A stretch of DNA of 55,685 bases, from contig CAMBRC010000016.1 in the NCBI GenBank assembly GCA_945869965.1, forward strand, positions 1 to 55,685. The letters are read 5' to 3'. Below, piece after piece: positions 34,888 to 43,620 of this stretch. A model generated the notes under the pieces. That model was not told the DNA's origin and searched no databases. It was given only the letters and a program-made list of their open reading frames with translations. Positions within the stretch are counted from its first letter, which is position 1, and every line of letters starts with the position of its first letter. Made by a program: the position numbers and the translations under genes. This DNA is from Asaia bogorensis (GTDB lineage: Bacteria; Pseudomonadota; Alphaproteobacteria; Acetobacterales; Acetobacteraceae).

Positions 34888-37014
34888 ATGAGAATGGAAC
34901 AGGCCATCGCCGCCATCCGCTTCGAGCCGGTGCTGCCGCTATGGCTGCTGGCGGGGCTGGCGCTGCTGTGCCTGCTGGCCGTGGGTGTGGCGCTATGGCT
35001 GCGGGCGCGAGGCACCGGCTGGCGGATTATGGCATTTGCGGTGTTGCTGCTGTGGCTGTCCGGCCCGCGCGTGGTCGAGGAAACGCGCGAAGGCTTGCCG
35101 GACATCGCGTTGCTGGTGGTGGACGAGTCGGCCTCGATGCAGGTGGGCAACCGGGCCGCCCTGGCCGAGCGGGCGCGGGCGAGCATCGAGGCACAGGCGC
35201 GGGCGCTGCCGAGGTTGGAGTTGCGCAGTGTTTCCGTGCCGGAGGCTGGCAGCGAGGGGACGAAACTGTTTGCGGCGATCGAGCGCGGGCTGGCGGATAT
35301 TCCACGTTCGCGTCTGGCCGGCATCATCGCCATCACCGACGGGCAGGCGCATGACGTGCCGGAATCGCCGGTTGCCGAGGCGCCGTTGCATGTTCTGATC
35401 CCGGCCAAGGGCGAGGAGGTTGACCGTCGCGTGCGCGTGGTGGAGGCGCCGGGCTATGGCATTGTCGGCAAGTCGGTGGGATTGCGCGTGGTGGTCGAGG
35501 ATCTCGGCTTGGCCAATCGCGGGCTGGCGACAGGGCGCAGCGCCCGGCTGACCATCCGGCGCGATGGCGAGCCGCCGGTGACGCTCGATACACCGCCGGC
35601 CGTCGAGCGTGAGGTCGAAATCCCCATCACCCGCGGCGGCCCCACCGTGGTCGAGGTGGCGGTCGAGCCGCTGCCGGGCGAGGTGAGTGCGGTCAACAAC
35701 CGGGCGGTGGTCACCATCAACGGGGTGCGTGACCGGCTGCGCGTGCTGCTGGTGTCCGGTGAGCCGCATCCCGGCGAGCGGACCTGGCGGCGGTTGTTGA
35801 AGTCCGACCCGGCGGTGGACCTGGTGCATTTCACCATCCTGCGGCCGCCGGAAAAAGACGACATGACGCCGCTGAACGAGCTGGCGCTGATCGCGTTTCC
35901 CGTCCGCGAGCTGTTCCAGGTCAAGATCAAGGAGTTCGACCTCATCATCATGGACCGGTTCGCCAACCGCTCCACCCTGCCGCCCGTCTACCTGAAGAAC
36001 ATCGCCGACTATGTGCGCGAGGGCGGGGCGTTGCTGATGAGCGCCGGGCCGGAATTCACCTCGATCTATTCGCTCGCTGCCACCCCGCTGGCCGCCGTGC
36101 TGTCCGCGCGTCCTGCACCGGGAGGAAATGCGCTGGTCGAGGAGGCGTTCCGGCCGGAGGTGACGCCGCTGGGCGCCCGCCACCCGGTGACCGAAAACCT
36201 GCCCGGCTGGAAGGACGGTGCGCCGGCGGCCTGGGGCCGCTGGTACCGGCGCATCGAGGTCGCCAACCCGCGCGGCGATGTCGTCCTGGCAGCACCCACG
36301 CCAAGCGGCCCAGCACCGCTGCTGACCCTGGAGCATGTCGGCGAGGGCCGGGCCGCGCTGTTGCTGTCGGACCATATCTGGCTGTGGTCGCGGGGCCATG
36401 ATGGCGGCGGGCCGCAAGGCGAGTTGCTGCGCCGCATCGCGCACTGGCTGATGAAGGAGCCCGAGCTGGAGGAAACCGCGCTGCTCGCCCGGATCGAGCG
36501 CGGCCAACTCACGATCGAGCGGCGCAGCACCGAGGACGCGCCGCCGCCGCCCTTGGCCATCACCGACCCGGCTGGCGCGCAAACCCGCCTCATGCCGGCG
36601 GCAACCCGGCCGGGCCGCGCCGTCGCCACCATGCCGGCCGCGGCGCCCGGGGTATGGAGCGCCAGCGACGGCACCCGCACCGCCTTTGCCGCCTCGAATG
36701 CCACCAACCCGGTGGAGATCGCCGATTTGCGCGCCACCGCCACCATCCTCGCCGCCCAAGTCAAGGCAACCGGCGGCGGGGTGCAATGGCTGAACGACCC
36801 GCGCCTTGCCCCCGCGACGACTTTTGGGGGTGCCCCCATCCTGCGCCGCACCGAGCCGAACCGCGAGGCCAGCGGCACCGGCTGGATCGGCTTGCAGCGC
36901 CGGCACGACCATGTAGTGACCGGCATCACCGCCAGCCCGCTGCTGCCGTCGTGGCTCGCCTTGCCGCTGATCCTTGGCCTGGCGTTGATGGCGTGGCGGC
37001 GCGAGGGCGCATGA
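34888..37014 (+). CDS. GATase-like/VWA-type membrane protein of the MoxR cluster
   Basis: This 708-residue protein has N-terminal membrane segments (LWLLAGLALLCLLAVGVALWL and IMAFAVLLLWLSGPRVV). A VWA-like stretch follows (ALLVVDESASMQVGNRAALAERA, with the DxSxS motif at about 75-79). A glutamine-amidotransferase-like fold comes after (VSGEPHPGERTWRRLLKSDP, LIIMDRFANRSTLPPVYLKN; about 280-480), and a final segment LLPSWLALPLILGLALMAW. It is the last member of the MoxR-DUF58-DUF4159 run and is separated from the DUF4159 gene by a hairpin repeat. It lacks a clear catalytic Cys for amidotransfer, so enzymatic activity is doubtful. Role inferred from neighbours: envelope-located complex. Confidence 0.82.
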   Translation: MRMEQAIAAIRFEPVLPLWLLAGLALLCLLAVGVALWLRARGTGWRIMAFAVLLLWLSGPRVVEETREGLPDIALLVVDESASMQVGNRAALAERARASIEAQARALPRLELRSVSVPEAGSEGTKLFAAIERGLADIPRSRLAGIIAITDGQAHDVPESPVAEAPLHVLIPAKGEEVDRRVRVVEAPGYGIVGKSVGLRVVVEDLGLANRGLATGRSARLTIRRDGEPPVTLDTPPAVEREVEIPITRGGPTVVEVAVEPLPGEVSAVNNRAVVTINGVRDRLRVLLVSGEPHPGERTWRRLLKSDPAVDLVHFTILRPPEKDDMTPLNELALIAFPVRELFQVKIKEFDLIIMDRFANRSTLPPVYLKNIADYVREGGALLMSAGPEFTSIYSLAATPLAAVLSARPAPGGNALVEEAFRPEVTPLGARHPVTENLPGWKDGAPAAWGRWYRRIEVANPRGDVVLAAPTPSGPAPLLTLEHVGEGRAALLLSDHIWLWSRGHDGGGPQGELLRRIAHWLMKEPELEETALLARIERGQLTIERRSTEDAPPPPLAITDPAGAQTRLMPAATRPGRAVATMPAAAPGVWSASDGTRTAFAASNATNPVEIADLRATATILAAQVKATGGGVQWLNDPRLAPATTFGGAPILRRTEPNREASGTGWIGLQRRHDHVVTGITASPLLPSWLALPLILGLALMAWRREGA

Positions 37015-37104
37015 GCGGAGGGATGTGTCTTCGAAACGCCTGACTCCCCGCCGCGCGGCCTGTCGTCGCTGCTCGCCCTGGTCGGGCTGGTCGGACTCTG
37101 CCTG

Positions 37105-37521
37105 TTGGTGGGAGCCGCCGGCGCGGGGGTGACCGCGGACAGCGTGCGCGGCTGGTACCTGACGTTGAACCGGCCGCCGGGCGTGCCACCGAACGCCCTC
37201 TTTCCGATCGTCTGGACCACGCTCTACGTCATGATGGGCTGCGCCGCGTGGCTAGCCTGGCGTCAGCCGGCGCATCGCACGGCGCTGCGGCTGTGGGGCT
37301 GGCAACTGCTGGCCAACGCACTGTGGTCGCCCGTCTTCTTCGGGCTGCACAGCCCGGCGCTCGGCGTGGTCGTGCTCGCCATCATGCTGCCACTGATCGG
37401 GTTCACCATCCGCGCGTTGTGGCGGCTCGATCGCCGGGCCGGCCTGCTGATGCTGCCCTATTTGCTTTGGAGCCTGTATGCGACGTATCTCAATGTCGGG
37501 TTCTGGTGGTTGAACCCGTGA
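37105..37521 (+). CDS. TspO/MBR family protein (N-terminus unclear)
   Basis: The five-helix TspO fold is seen: GWYLTLNRPPGVPPNALFPIVW, TLYVMMGCAAWLAWR, LWGWQLLANALWSPVFFGL and LPYLLWSLYATYLNVGFWWLN. TspO proteins bind porphyrins and respond to redox or stress. TTG 37105 is the first usual start codon, but in-frame codons upstream (37015-37104) encode SSLLALVGLVGLCLL, which looks like the missing start of helix 1 without an ATG, GTG or TTG. ATG 37011 and 37023 are in another frame ending at a TGA. A frameshift or a rare start is therefore suspected. Confidence 0.75.
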   Translation: MVGAAGAGVTADSVRGWYLTLNRPPGVPPNALFPIVWTTLYVMMGCAAWLAWRQPAHRTALRLWGWQLLANALWSPVFFGLHSPALGVVVLAIMLPLIGFTIRALWRLDRRAGLLMLPYLLWSLYATYLNVGFWWLNP

Positions 37522-37532
37522 CAGGGACTGGG

Positions 37533-38129
37533 ATGGCGACCATGCAACGACCCACGAACCGTGCCCTTCTGGTGCTGGCCGTCCTGGCCGCCTCCGCACT
37601 TCCTGCGGCGGCGCAGACCGGCGGCGTCGCCAATCCGGGCAGCAATCCGTTCACCCAGAACCCCGAGGCCGACAAGACCCGCGTCTTGCGCAAGCCAACC
37701 GGCCTGCCAGGCGCCCGCAGCGGCTCCGTGGTGGCGCCGGCCGACAAATCCGCCGCCGAGATGCGCCCGACCGAAGCCCTGTTCGACTCGGTGAATCGCG
37801 GCGACATCGCCGCCGCGCGCGACGCCATCGGCCGCGGTGCCGAGTTGGAGGGCCGCAACATCCTCGGCCTCACCCCGCTCGAACTGGCCGTCGACCTCGG
37901 CCGCAACGATATCACCTTCCTGTTGCTCTCGATGCGCGGAGCCGTCAGCGGCCCGGCGCCCGAGCCGGCGCGGACCACCGCCCGGCCGGCAACTCCCCCG
38001 CGCCCCGTCGCGGCGCCCGCGCCCATCCGCGCCGCCGCCGTGCCCGTCCGCCAGCGCAGCGCCGACCCGGGCACCCCGGCCCCGCAGGCCGGCTTCCTTG
38101 GTTTCGGGGGCGGCACCGCGATCCGCTAA
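37533..38129 (+). CDS. exported ankyrin-repeat-like protein
   Basis: This 198-residue protein has a signal peptide (LLVLAVLAASALPAAAQ). The central part (about 80-135: EALFDSVNRGDIAAARDAIG, RGAELEGRNILGLTPLELAV, DLGRNDITFLLL) is an ankyrin-like pair. Ala/Pro-rich tails flank it. ATG 37533 follows GGGACTGG; ATG 37542 is an alternative. It lies 11 bp after the TspO gene, so co-transcription is likely. Function is not known; it is probably periplasmic. Confidence 0.75.
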   Translation: MATMQRPTNRALLVLAVLAASALPAAAQTGGVANPGSNPFTQNPEADKTRVLRKPTGLPGARSGSVVAPADKSAAEMRPTEALFDSVNRGDIAAARDAIGRGAELEGRNILGLTPLELAVDLGRNDITFLLLSMRGAVSGPAPEPARTTARPATPPRPVAAPAPIRAAAVPVRQRSADPGTPAPQAGFLGFGGGTAIR

Positions 38130-38149
38130 CCCGCCCAGGAGTCCGCCCA

Positions 38150-39007
38150 ATGAGCATCGAAGCCGCCCCCTTGGAGGTAGACTGGACCCGCCTGACCGGC
38201 CCGCAAATCCGCGCCCTGACCGAACAGGGGCAGTCCCATGCCATGGGGGCGCTGGCCGTCCTGCCGGTCGGTTCGCTGGAACAGCACGGCCCGCATCTGC
38301 CGGTCATCACCGACACGCTCACCGCCTGGGAAATCAGCATCCGCGCCGCCCGCCTGGCCGCCCCCGCCATGCCCGTGCTGGTGCTGCCCGGCATGTGGAC
38401 CGGCATGAGCGAGCATCACCTGCCGTTCGGCGGCACCATCACGCTGAACTTCGCCGAGTTCCGCGGCGTCATCTCCGGCGTCGCCCGTTCGCTTCGCGCC
38501 ATCGGTTTCACCCGCCTGCTGCTGGTCAACGGGCATGGCGGCAATATCGACCCGCTCTCGGTCGCCGCGCGCGAACTGGCGGTCGAATACGGCCTGCCGA
38601 TCGTCGCCTGCACACCCTGGTACATCGCCGCCGAAGCCATCGCCGGCATCCTGGAAAAGCAAAAGGGCCCGGCCCATGCCTGCGAGGCCGAAACTTCGGT
38701 CATGCTCGCCATGACCCCCGGCACCGTACGCACCGACAAGCTGGACGAAGCCGTCCAGCAAGCCCCGCCCGCCATCATGGGCCGCGCCGGCTATAGCCGC
38801 TTTTGGAGCTTCTCCGAACGCGCGCCGATCACCGGCACCATTGGTGACCCGCGGGCGGGAACCGCCGAAAAAGGCCATCGCCTGCTCGACGCCATGGCCA
38901 CAGCCCTGGCCGACGGCATGGCCGACGCCAAGCTCTGGCGCACCCCCGACCCCGTCTGGACCCCGCGGCGCGGCCTCGGTCCGACAGCGGGCTCGGCGCT
39001 GGATTGA
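38150..39007 (+). CDS. creatininase family protein
   Basis: This 285-residue amidohydrolase has the family metal-binding pattern: SLEQHGPHLPVITDT, with Glu and His ligands, LVNGHGGNIDPLSVA and CEAETSVMLAM. The family includes creatinine amidohydrolase and enzymes acting on formamide-type bonds in cofactor synthesis, so the true substrate is uncertain. It follows the ankyrin-like gene by 20 bp. The neighbouring hot-dog gene is convergent. Confidence 0.87.
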   Translation: MSIEAAPLEVDWTRLTGPQIRALTEQGQSHAMGALAVLPVGSLEQHGPHLPVITDTLTAWEISIRAARLAAPAMPVLVLPGMWTGMSEHHLPFGGTITLNFAEFRGVISGVARSLRAIGFTRLLLVNGHGGNIDPLSVAARELAVEYGLPIVACTPWYIAAEAIAGILEKQKGPAHACEAETSVMLAMTPGTVRTDKLDEAVQQAPPAIMGRAGYSRFWSFSERAPITGTIGDPRAGTAEKGHRLLDAMATALADGMADAKLWRTPDPVWTPRRGLGPTAGSALD

Positions 39008-39053
39008 AGGCTGGCAAGGCCGGGGCTATCCCCGCCGTGCTTCCTCTCCCGGC

Positions 39054-39845
39054 CTAAGCCGCCGCAACCTGTCTCGGCAGGTAGATAGCTGTATGCTCGA
39101 TACGGGCGATCGGGGTTGTGTTGTTGGCAACCACCAGGGCATCCAGCACGACGAATTTGTGGCCCTTGTGCATATGGTTGCTGATCACCTTGGCCCGGGC
39201 AGCCAGCGTATCGCCGACGCGGGCCGGGGCGAAGTTGCGCACTTTGCTGCCGACATGGATCCACGGGCCGAGCACGGCGTTGCTGCTGAGCGCATAGTTG
39301 CACAACCGCAGCACGGTGCCGGGGTGGACCAATCCCTCCTCGGCGTAGACCGCGGCGGTTTCGCGCACGTCATGCAGGTATTGCCGCACGAAGTCCGGTG
39401 TGCAGGCGACGTCGCGCGAGGCGATCCATCCGCCCATCGGCAGCGAGGTCTCGCTGGCCGGCGGGCGATGGTCGGGCACCACTGGGTTGGGCCAGTCGGC
39501 AAGGCGTGGCGCCGGTTCGGCCGCCGGCAGGCCAGCCTGCCCCACAGCGCAATTGTCGCCCTTGCTGGTGACCGACAGGCCAATACCGCCTTCGATGACC
39601 GTGGCTTCGACCTCGGCGATTTCGCCGTCATAGACCGGCTTGCCGAAGCGGCACTCCGCGGTCCCGTGCTCCAACCAGGCGCGGCCCCATTTCGCCACCG
39701 CCTGGTGGGTCATATAGGCATAGACATCCACCCCCGGCACCAGCCCGCCGGTAAAGCCGAAGCGCGCCGCCACGGTGTCGTCGTGGATCTTGTTCTCCGA
39801 CGCCTTGGCGGTGTTGAAGGCATGCACGAGATAGGGGGCGATCAT
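39054..39845 (-). CDS. MaoC-like hot-dog fold protein
   Basis: This 263-residue protein has the start YLVHAFNTAKASENKIHDDT and the segment ARFGFTGGLVPGVDVYAYMTH, typical of MaoC-like dehydratase or thioesterase double hot-dog folds. A second half reads RNFAPARVGDTLAARAKVI and HKGHKFVVLDALVVANN. The GF(T)GGxVPG segment corresponds to the family's substrate-tunnel region. Possible roles are acyl-CoA hydration or ester removal. It lies near SDR and CoA-transferase genes, a context suggestive of acyl-CoA metabolism, but not the same operon. Confidence 0.7.
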   Translation of the reverse strand: MIAPYLVHAFNTAKASENKIHDDTVAARFGFTGGLVPGVDVYAYMTHQAVAKWGRAWLEHGTAECRFGKPVYDGEIAEVEATVIEGGIGLSVTSKGDNCAVGQAGLPAAEPAPRLADWPNPVVPDHRPPASETSLPMGGWIASRDVACTPDFVRQYLHDVRETAAVYAEEGLVHPGTVLRLCNYALSSNAVLGPWIHVGSKVRNFAPARVGDTLAARAKVISNHMHKGHKFVVLDALVVANNTTPIARIEHTAIYLPRQVAAA

Positions 39846-39910
39846 GGCGGCTCTCCTGCGCGGGTCTTGACGATGATCCTAGCCCGCGGACCGGCAATGG
39901 CAAAACCGCG

Positions 39911-41329
39911 TCAGACGCCGCCCCCCCTGACGTTGCCCGGCACGACCGGAACCGCTGCTGACGGCTTGGCATCAGCGGCCGCCTTCGCCGCCTCGGGCGC
40001 CGGGTCGGCGACAAAGATGCGGTCCAGCAGGCTGTCGAGCATCTTGAGGAAATGATCCGAGCCATAGCCGGCCAGAAACCCCAACCCGCTGGCGGTCAGC
40101 GTCAGGTTGCCGGCCGAACCGCCCAGCGACATGTCCGCCGGCGCGAGATACAGCCCCACCGCCACCCCCGCGATCGCCCCGATCAGCAACCCGATCAACG
40201 TCAACACCAAGTCGCGCGGCCCCAACAGGCTGTCGCGCAGCTTGTATTGCACCACCCGCAGCATCCGCACCCCGGCGCCCAGCAACCCAAACATCATCGG
40301 CAGCACATAGTTGCCGAAAACCCCCACCAGCGCCGCGGCATAATGCTCGCGCCCCGGCCCATCCGGGGTCGCCGCCGCCGGTGCCGCGCTGAGGAACAGC
40401 ACCCCCCGCCAGCGAATGGGATGATACAACTGACAGGCCAGCCAATCACGACAACCGAGGAACTGCGCCAGTTCCGCCCGCGCCGCCACTTCACGATCCC
40501 GGATATCCTGGATGCGCTTGCACGCCGCGTCACGAGACACGACAACCGTCGACGCGGCCGGACATTTGCTGTCGTCGAACTGCGGATTGGCCTGCGTCAG
40601 GCTGACCCGGTCCCGCGCTGCCTGCTCCAGCGGCTGCAACGTCGCCTTGAGGAACGACACATCCCAATAGGTAATCGCGGTCGCCGGCAGCCAGATGGCG
40701 ATGAAGAACACCATCAGCCCGGTCAGCGTCCACCGCAGCCGCCGAACCGGCGACACCAGTCCGGGAAATGCGTTGCGCGCCAGCCCGACACGCGAATGCG
40801 CGAGCGCCGCGAAATCATCATCCGCCCCGCGCGCCGGCGCCACGGCAGACGCCAAAGTCAGCCGCGCGATCAACCAGTCGAGCGGCGCGCGCACCATGCA
40901 TCCGAAGCGATATCGTAACGAATCCAGCGGCGCGGGATAGCGCTCGTACCCCAGCCCCACGAACATCGCGGTGAACGCCACCGTCAGCCCGCGCGCCGGT
41001 TGCGCCAGCATGTTCAGGCTGTTCTTCGCCCCGAGCAGAAACGCCGCATTCGCCGATTTTGCCGGCGGCGGATCGGGCGGGTAGCGGATCGCCGTGATCG
41101 CCTCAACGACCTCAAAGCCCCTGAGCTTCTCGCTGGCGCTGCGCGCAACCTCCAGGTCGTCCAGCGTCTTGTCCGTCCGCCCCGAGATGAAGTCGATCAA
41201 CAGATGCACTTCATAGAGATCGCGGCGAAAAATGATCTCGTCGAACCGCTCTTCCTCGGCGCCGCGGACCGGCTTCGCGGCGGCTTGCGGCAGTGCGCCT
41301 GGCGCTACCGGCTCTTGACCATTCGGCAT
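39911..41329 (-). CDS. hypothetical membrane protein
   Basis: This 472-residue protein is not recognised. The N-terminal half is soluble and acidic (RFDEIIFRRDLYEVHLLIDF) with a helix pair near 200-225 (LTGLMVFFIAIWLPATAITYW). A middle extracytoplasmic loop contains Cys residues (FDDSKCPAASTVVVSRDAACK; FLGCRDWLACQLYHP) that could form disulfides. The C-terminal half has two membrane segments (AALVGVFGNYVLPMMFGLLG and LTLIGLLIGAIAGVAVGLYL) and ends in GLGFLAGYGSDHFLKMLDSL then LDRIF. No enzymatic motif is visible. It is a single gene with no close same-strand neighbour. Confidence 0.75.
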   Translation of the reverse strand: MPNGQEPVAPGALPQAAAKPVRGAEEERFDEIIFRRDLYEVHLLIDFISGRTDKTLDDLEVARSASEKLRGFEVVEAITAIRYPPDPPPAKSANAAFLLGAKNSLNMLAQPARGLTVAFTAMFVGLGYERYPAPLDSLRYRFGCMVRAPLDWLIARLTLASAVAPARGADDDFAALAHSRVGLARNAFPGLVSPVRRLRWTLTGLMVFFIAIWLPATAITYWDVSFLKATLQPLEQAARDRVSLTQANPQFDDSKCPAASTVVVSRDAACKRIQDIRDREVAARAELAQFLGCRDWLACQLYHPIRWRGVLFLSAAPAAATPDGPGREHYAAALVGVFGNYVLPMMFGLLGAGVRMLRVVQYKLRDSLLGPRDLVLTLIGLLIGAIAGVAVGLYLAPADMSLGGSAGNLTLTASGLGFLAGYGSDHFLKMLDSLLDRIFVADPAPEAAKAAADAKPSAAVPVVPGNVRGGGV

Positions 41330-41423
41330 CCGCGCACCTTCCGGAGAGGATCATCCGGAAGCGTAACATCCCTGTTGCCTACAGACAAAGACTTTGTTGC
41401 GCATACAGTTGCAACCGCGCGCC

Positions 41424-42224
41424 TTACCGTCGCCGCACACTGCCGGCCGTCATCCCGCCATCGATCACCAGCTCCGCCCCGGTCATATGCGACGACAGGT
41501 CGGACGCCAGGAACAGCACCCCATTGGCAATCTCCACCGGCGCCGCCGGCTTGCCCAACGGCACCCCCGCCGCCGCCAGGTCATACGGGTTCAACGGCGC
41601 ATTCATCCCGCCACCCCCCGCCGTCGCCGCCTTCTCCCAGATCTCCGTCAGGATGATCCCCGGATGCACCGAATTCACACGGATCCCGTCGCCCGCCGCC
41701 GCACACTCCATCGCCATCGACTTGGCAAACAGCCGCACCGCCCCCTTGCTCGCCGAATACCCCGCCAGCATCCCGGACCCGCGCAACCCCGCCACCGACG
41801 AGATCATGATCAACGACCCGCCCTGGCCCCCCTTGCGCATCGCCGGCACGCAATACTTCGCGGTCAAAAACACCCCATCCAGATTAACCGCGTTCTGCCG
41901 CCGGAAATCCGCCAGCGTCATCTCCAGCACCGGCCCGAAGATCGCAATCCCGGCATTCGCCACCGCGATATCCAGCCGCCCAAACACCCGCAGCGTCTCG
42001 CCCACGCAGTGCTTCCAGCCCTCCTCGTCCGTCACGTCCTGCACCATGAACAGCGCCTTCCCGCCGCCGGCCACGATCTCCGCCTCCAGCGCCTTCCCCC
42101 GCGCCGCATCCAAATCGGTGATAACGACGGACGCCCCCTCCTTGGCCAACACCCGCACACACGCCGCCCCAATCCCCGCTGCCCCGCCCGTAACGAAGGC
42201 AACCTTCCCAGAAACCTGACCCAT
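41424..42224 (-). CDS. SDR family NAD(P)-dependent oxidoreductase
   Basis: This 266-residue short-chain dehydrogenase has the N-terminal cofactor motif VTGGAAGIGAACVRVLAKEG, NAG-type segment VANAGIAIFGP, catalytic SSVAGL and the YxxxK motif GYSASKGAVRLFAKSMA. Length is typical of the classical SDRs. NAD preference is suggested by ITDLDAARGKALE (an Asp at the end of beta-2). It is 11 bp downstream of the CoA-transferase gene on the same strand, so an operon is likely. Confidence 0.92.
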   Translation of the reverse strand: MGQVSGKVAFVTGGAAGIGAACVRVLAKEGASVVITDLDAARGKALEAEIVAGGGKALFMVQDVTDEEGWKHCVGETLRVFGRLDIAVANAGIAIFGPVLEMTLADFRRQNAVNLDGVFLTAKYCVPAMRKGGQGGSLIMISSVAGLRGSGMLAGYSASKGAVRLFAKSMAMECAAAGDGIRVNSVHPGIILTEIWEKAATAGGGGMNAPLNPYDLAAAGVPLGKPAAPVEIANGVLFLASDLSSHMTGAELVIDGGMTAGSVRRR

Positions 42225-42235
42225 ATCCCGAACCC

Positions 42236-43360
42236 CTACCCAAAAACTTCTTTGTTGTGCTCGCCCAACTTCGGCGAATCGCTACGCGGATGCGGCCGCT
42301 TGCCATCGAAATTCAGCGGCAGCCCCATCACCTTCAACCCGCTGCCCGGCAACGTCCGCGTCATATCCATCGCCGCCAGCTGCTCGCTCTCCGCCAGCTG
42401 CGCAATGTTGTTCACCGGCGCGATCGGCACCCCCACCGCCCCCAAAGCCGCCAGCCACTCATCCCGGGTCTTCGTCTTCACGACCGCGGCAATCAACGGG
42501 ATCAGCTCCTCGCGATGCACCCCGCGCTTGCGCCCATCCTCGAACCGCGGATCGCTCGCCCATTCCGGATGCCCCATCGCCTTGGCACACTTCACAAACA
42601 GCCGGTCATTCCCCGCCGCAATGCAGACCGGAAAATCCGCCGTCTCGAAAACCTGGTACGGCACCAACAAATTACTGCCCGTCCCATGCCGCTTACTCAT
42701 CGTCCCGTTCAGCAAATACGAGTTCACCGAACTGCCCACCCAGCTCACCGCACTCTCGAACAGCGAGCAATCAATCACACACCCGCGCCCGGTCGCCAGC
42801 CGCTGCTGCAACGCCCCCAGCGCCCCAATCACGCACCACATCCCGGTCGAAACATCGTTGATCGCCGGCCCGCAAAACGTCGGCGGATCCTCCTCCCGCC
42901 CGGTCAGCGTCATCACCCCGCCAAACGCCTGCAGCAAGGGATCAAACCCCGGCGCATTGCGCAACGGCCCCTGATGCCCAAACGCCCAGATGTTGCAATA
43001 AATCAGCCGCGGATTGACCGCCGTCATCACCGCCGCCCCAATGCCCAGCTCATCCACAATCCCCGGCCGCAGATTCTGCAAAAGGATGTCGGACTCACCC
43101 ACCAGCTTCTTCAGCTTGGCCACATCCGCCGGATCCTTGATGTCCAGCGTCACTGACTTCTTGTTCCGATTGGTCGAGTGGAAAAACAACGCATCGCCAT
43201 CAATGAACGGAGGGCCCCACAACCTTGCATCGTCCCCGCCATCCGGCTTCTCAACCTTGATCACCTCGGCGCCCATATCCGCCATGATCATGCCCGCCAT
43301 CGGCCCCGCCAAAGCCTGGCCCACCTCAATCACCTTGATCCCCGCCAGTGGCCCAGTCAT
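42236..43360 (-). CDS. CaiB/BaiF family (class III) CoA-transferase
   Basis: This 374-residue protein moves CoA between carboxylic acids. The N-terminal GPLAGIKVIEVGQALAGPMAG and VEKPDGGDDARLWG are class III hallmarks, and the catalytic Asp is in INDVSTGMWCVIGALGAL. The C-terminal RTLPGSGLKVMGLPLNFDG is also typical. It lies upstream of the SDR gene with the same orientation, suggesting a small acyl-CoA or alcohol/acid pathway. Substrate unknown. Confidence 0.9.
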   Translation of the reverse strand: MTGPLAGIKVIEVGQALAGPMAGMIMADMGAEVIKVEKPDGGDDARLWGPPFIDGDALFFHSTNRNKKSVTLDIKDPADVAKLKKLVGESDILLQNLRPGIVDELGIGAAVMTAVNPRLIYCNIWAFGHQGPLRNAPGFDPLLQAFGGVMTLTGREEDPPTFCGPAINDVSTGMWCVIGALGALQQRLATGRGCVIDCSLFESAVSWVGSSVNSYLLNGTMSKRHGTGSNLLVPYQVFETADFPVCIAAGNDRLFVKCAKAMGHPEWASDPRFEDGRKRGVHREELIPLIAAVVKTKTRDEWLAALGAVGVPIAPVNNIAQLAESEQLAAMDMTRTLPGSGLKVMGLPLNFDGKRPHPRSDSPKLGEHNKEVFG

Positions 43361-43437
43361 TCGCGCATTCCCTCGACGTTTCCCTATGCCCCAACCCTAG
43401 GCCGCACTCACGGCCAGCGACAAGGGGCAAGGGGAAG

Positions 43438-43567
43438 AAAGACAAGGTCTTCTTTTTGTGAACAAAAAGAAGCAAAAAAACTTCATCCATTGTACCGAGG
43501 CCAACCGGTCAGCACCGCGCCAAGTCATAAAAGTTTTTTGGTTCTTTTTTTCAAAAAAGAACTTCTT
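43438..43567. repeat. AT-rich hairpin repeat, pair f (tail to tail)
   Basis: The forward unit (CTTCTTTTTGTGAACAAAAAGAAG with a tail GCAAAAAAACTTCATCC) and a reversed unit (AAAAGTTTTTTGGTTC and hairpin) face each other across about 50 nt. It lies between divergent genes (CoA-transferase and substrate-binding protein). Confidence 0.75.
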
Positions 43568-43620
43568 CCTTCCCCTTACCTCGCGTCCGGGTTATGCAAA
43601 ACCAAAAGGGGGAGACCACC

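Noticed and set aside
34993-36912. 639-codon minus-strand frame opposite the GATase-like gene
   Set aside because: Composition and lack of motifs fit a shadow frame; the plus-strand gene has clear membrane and VWA-like features.
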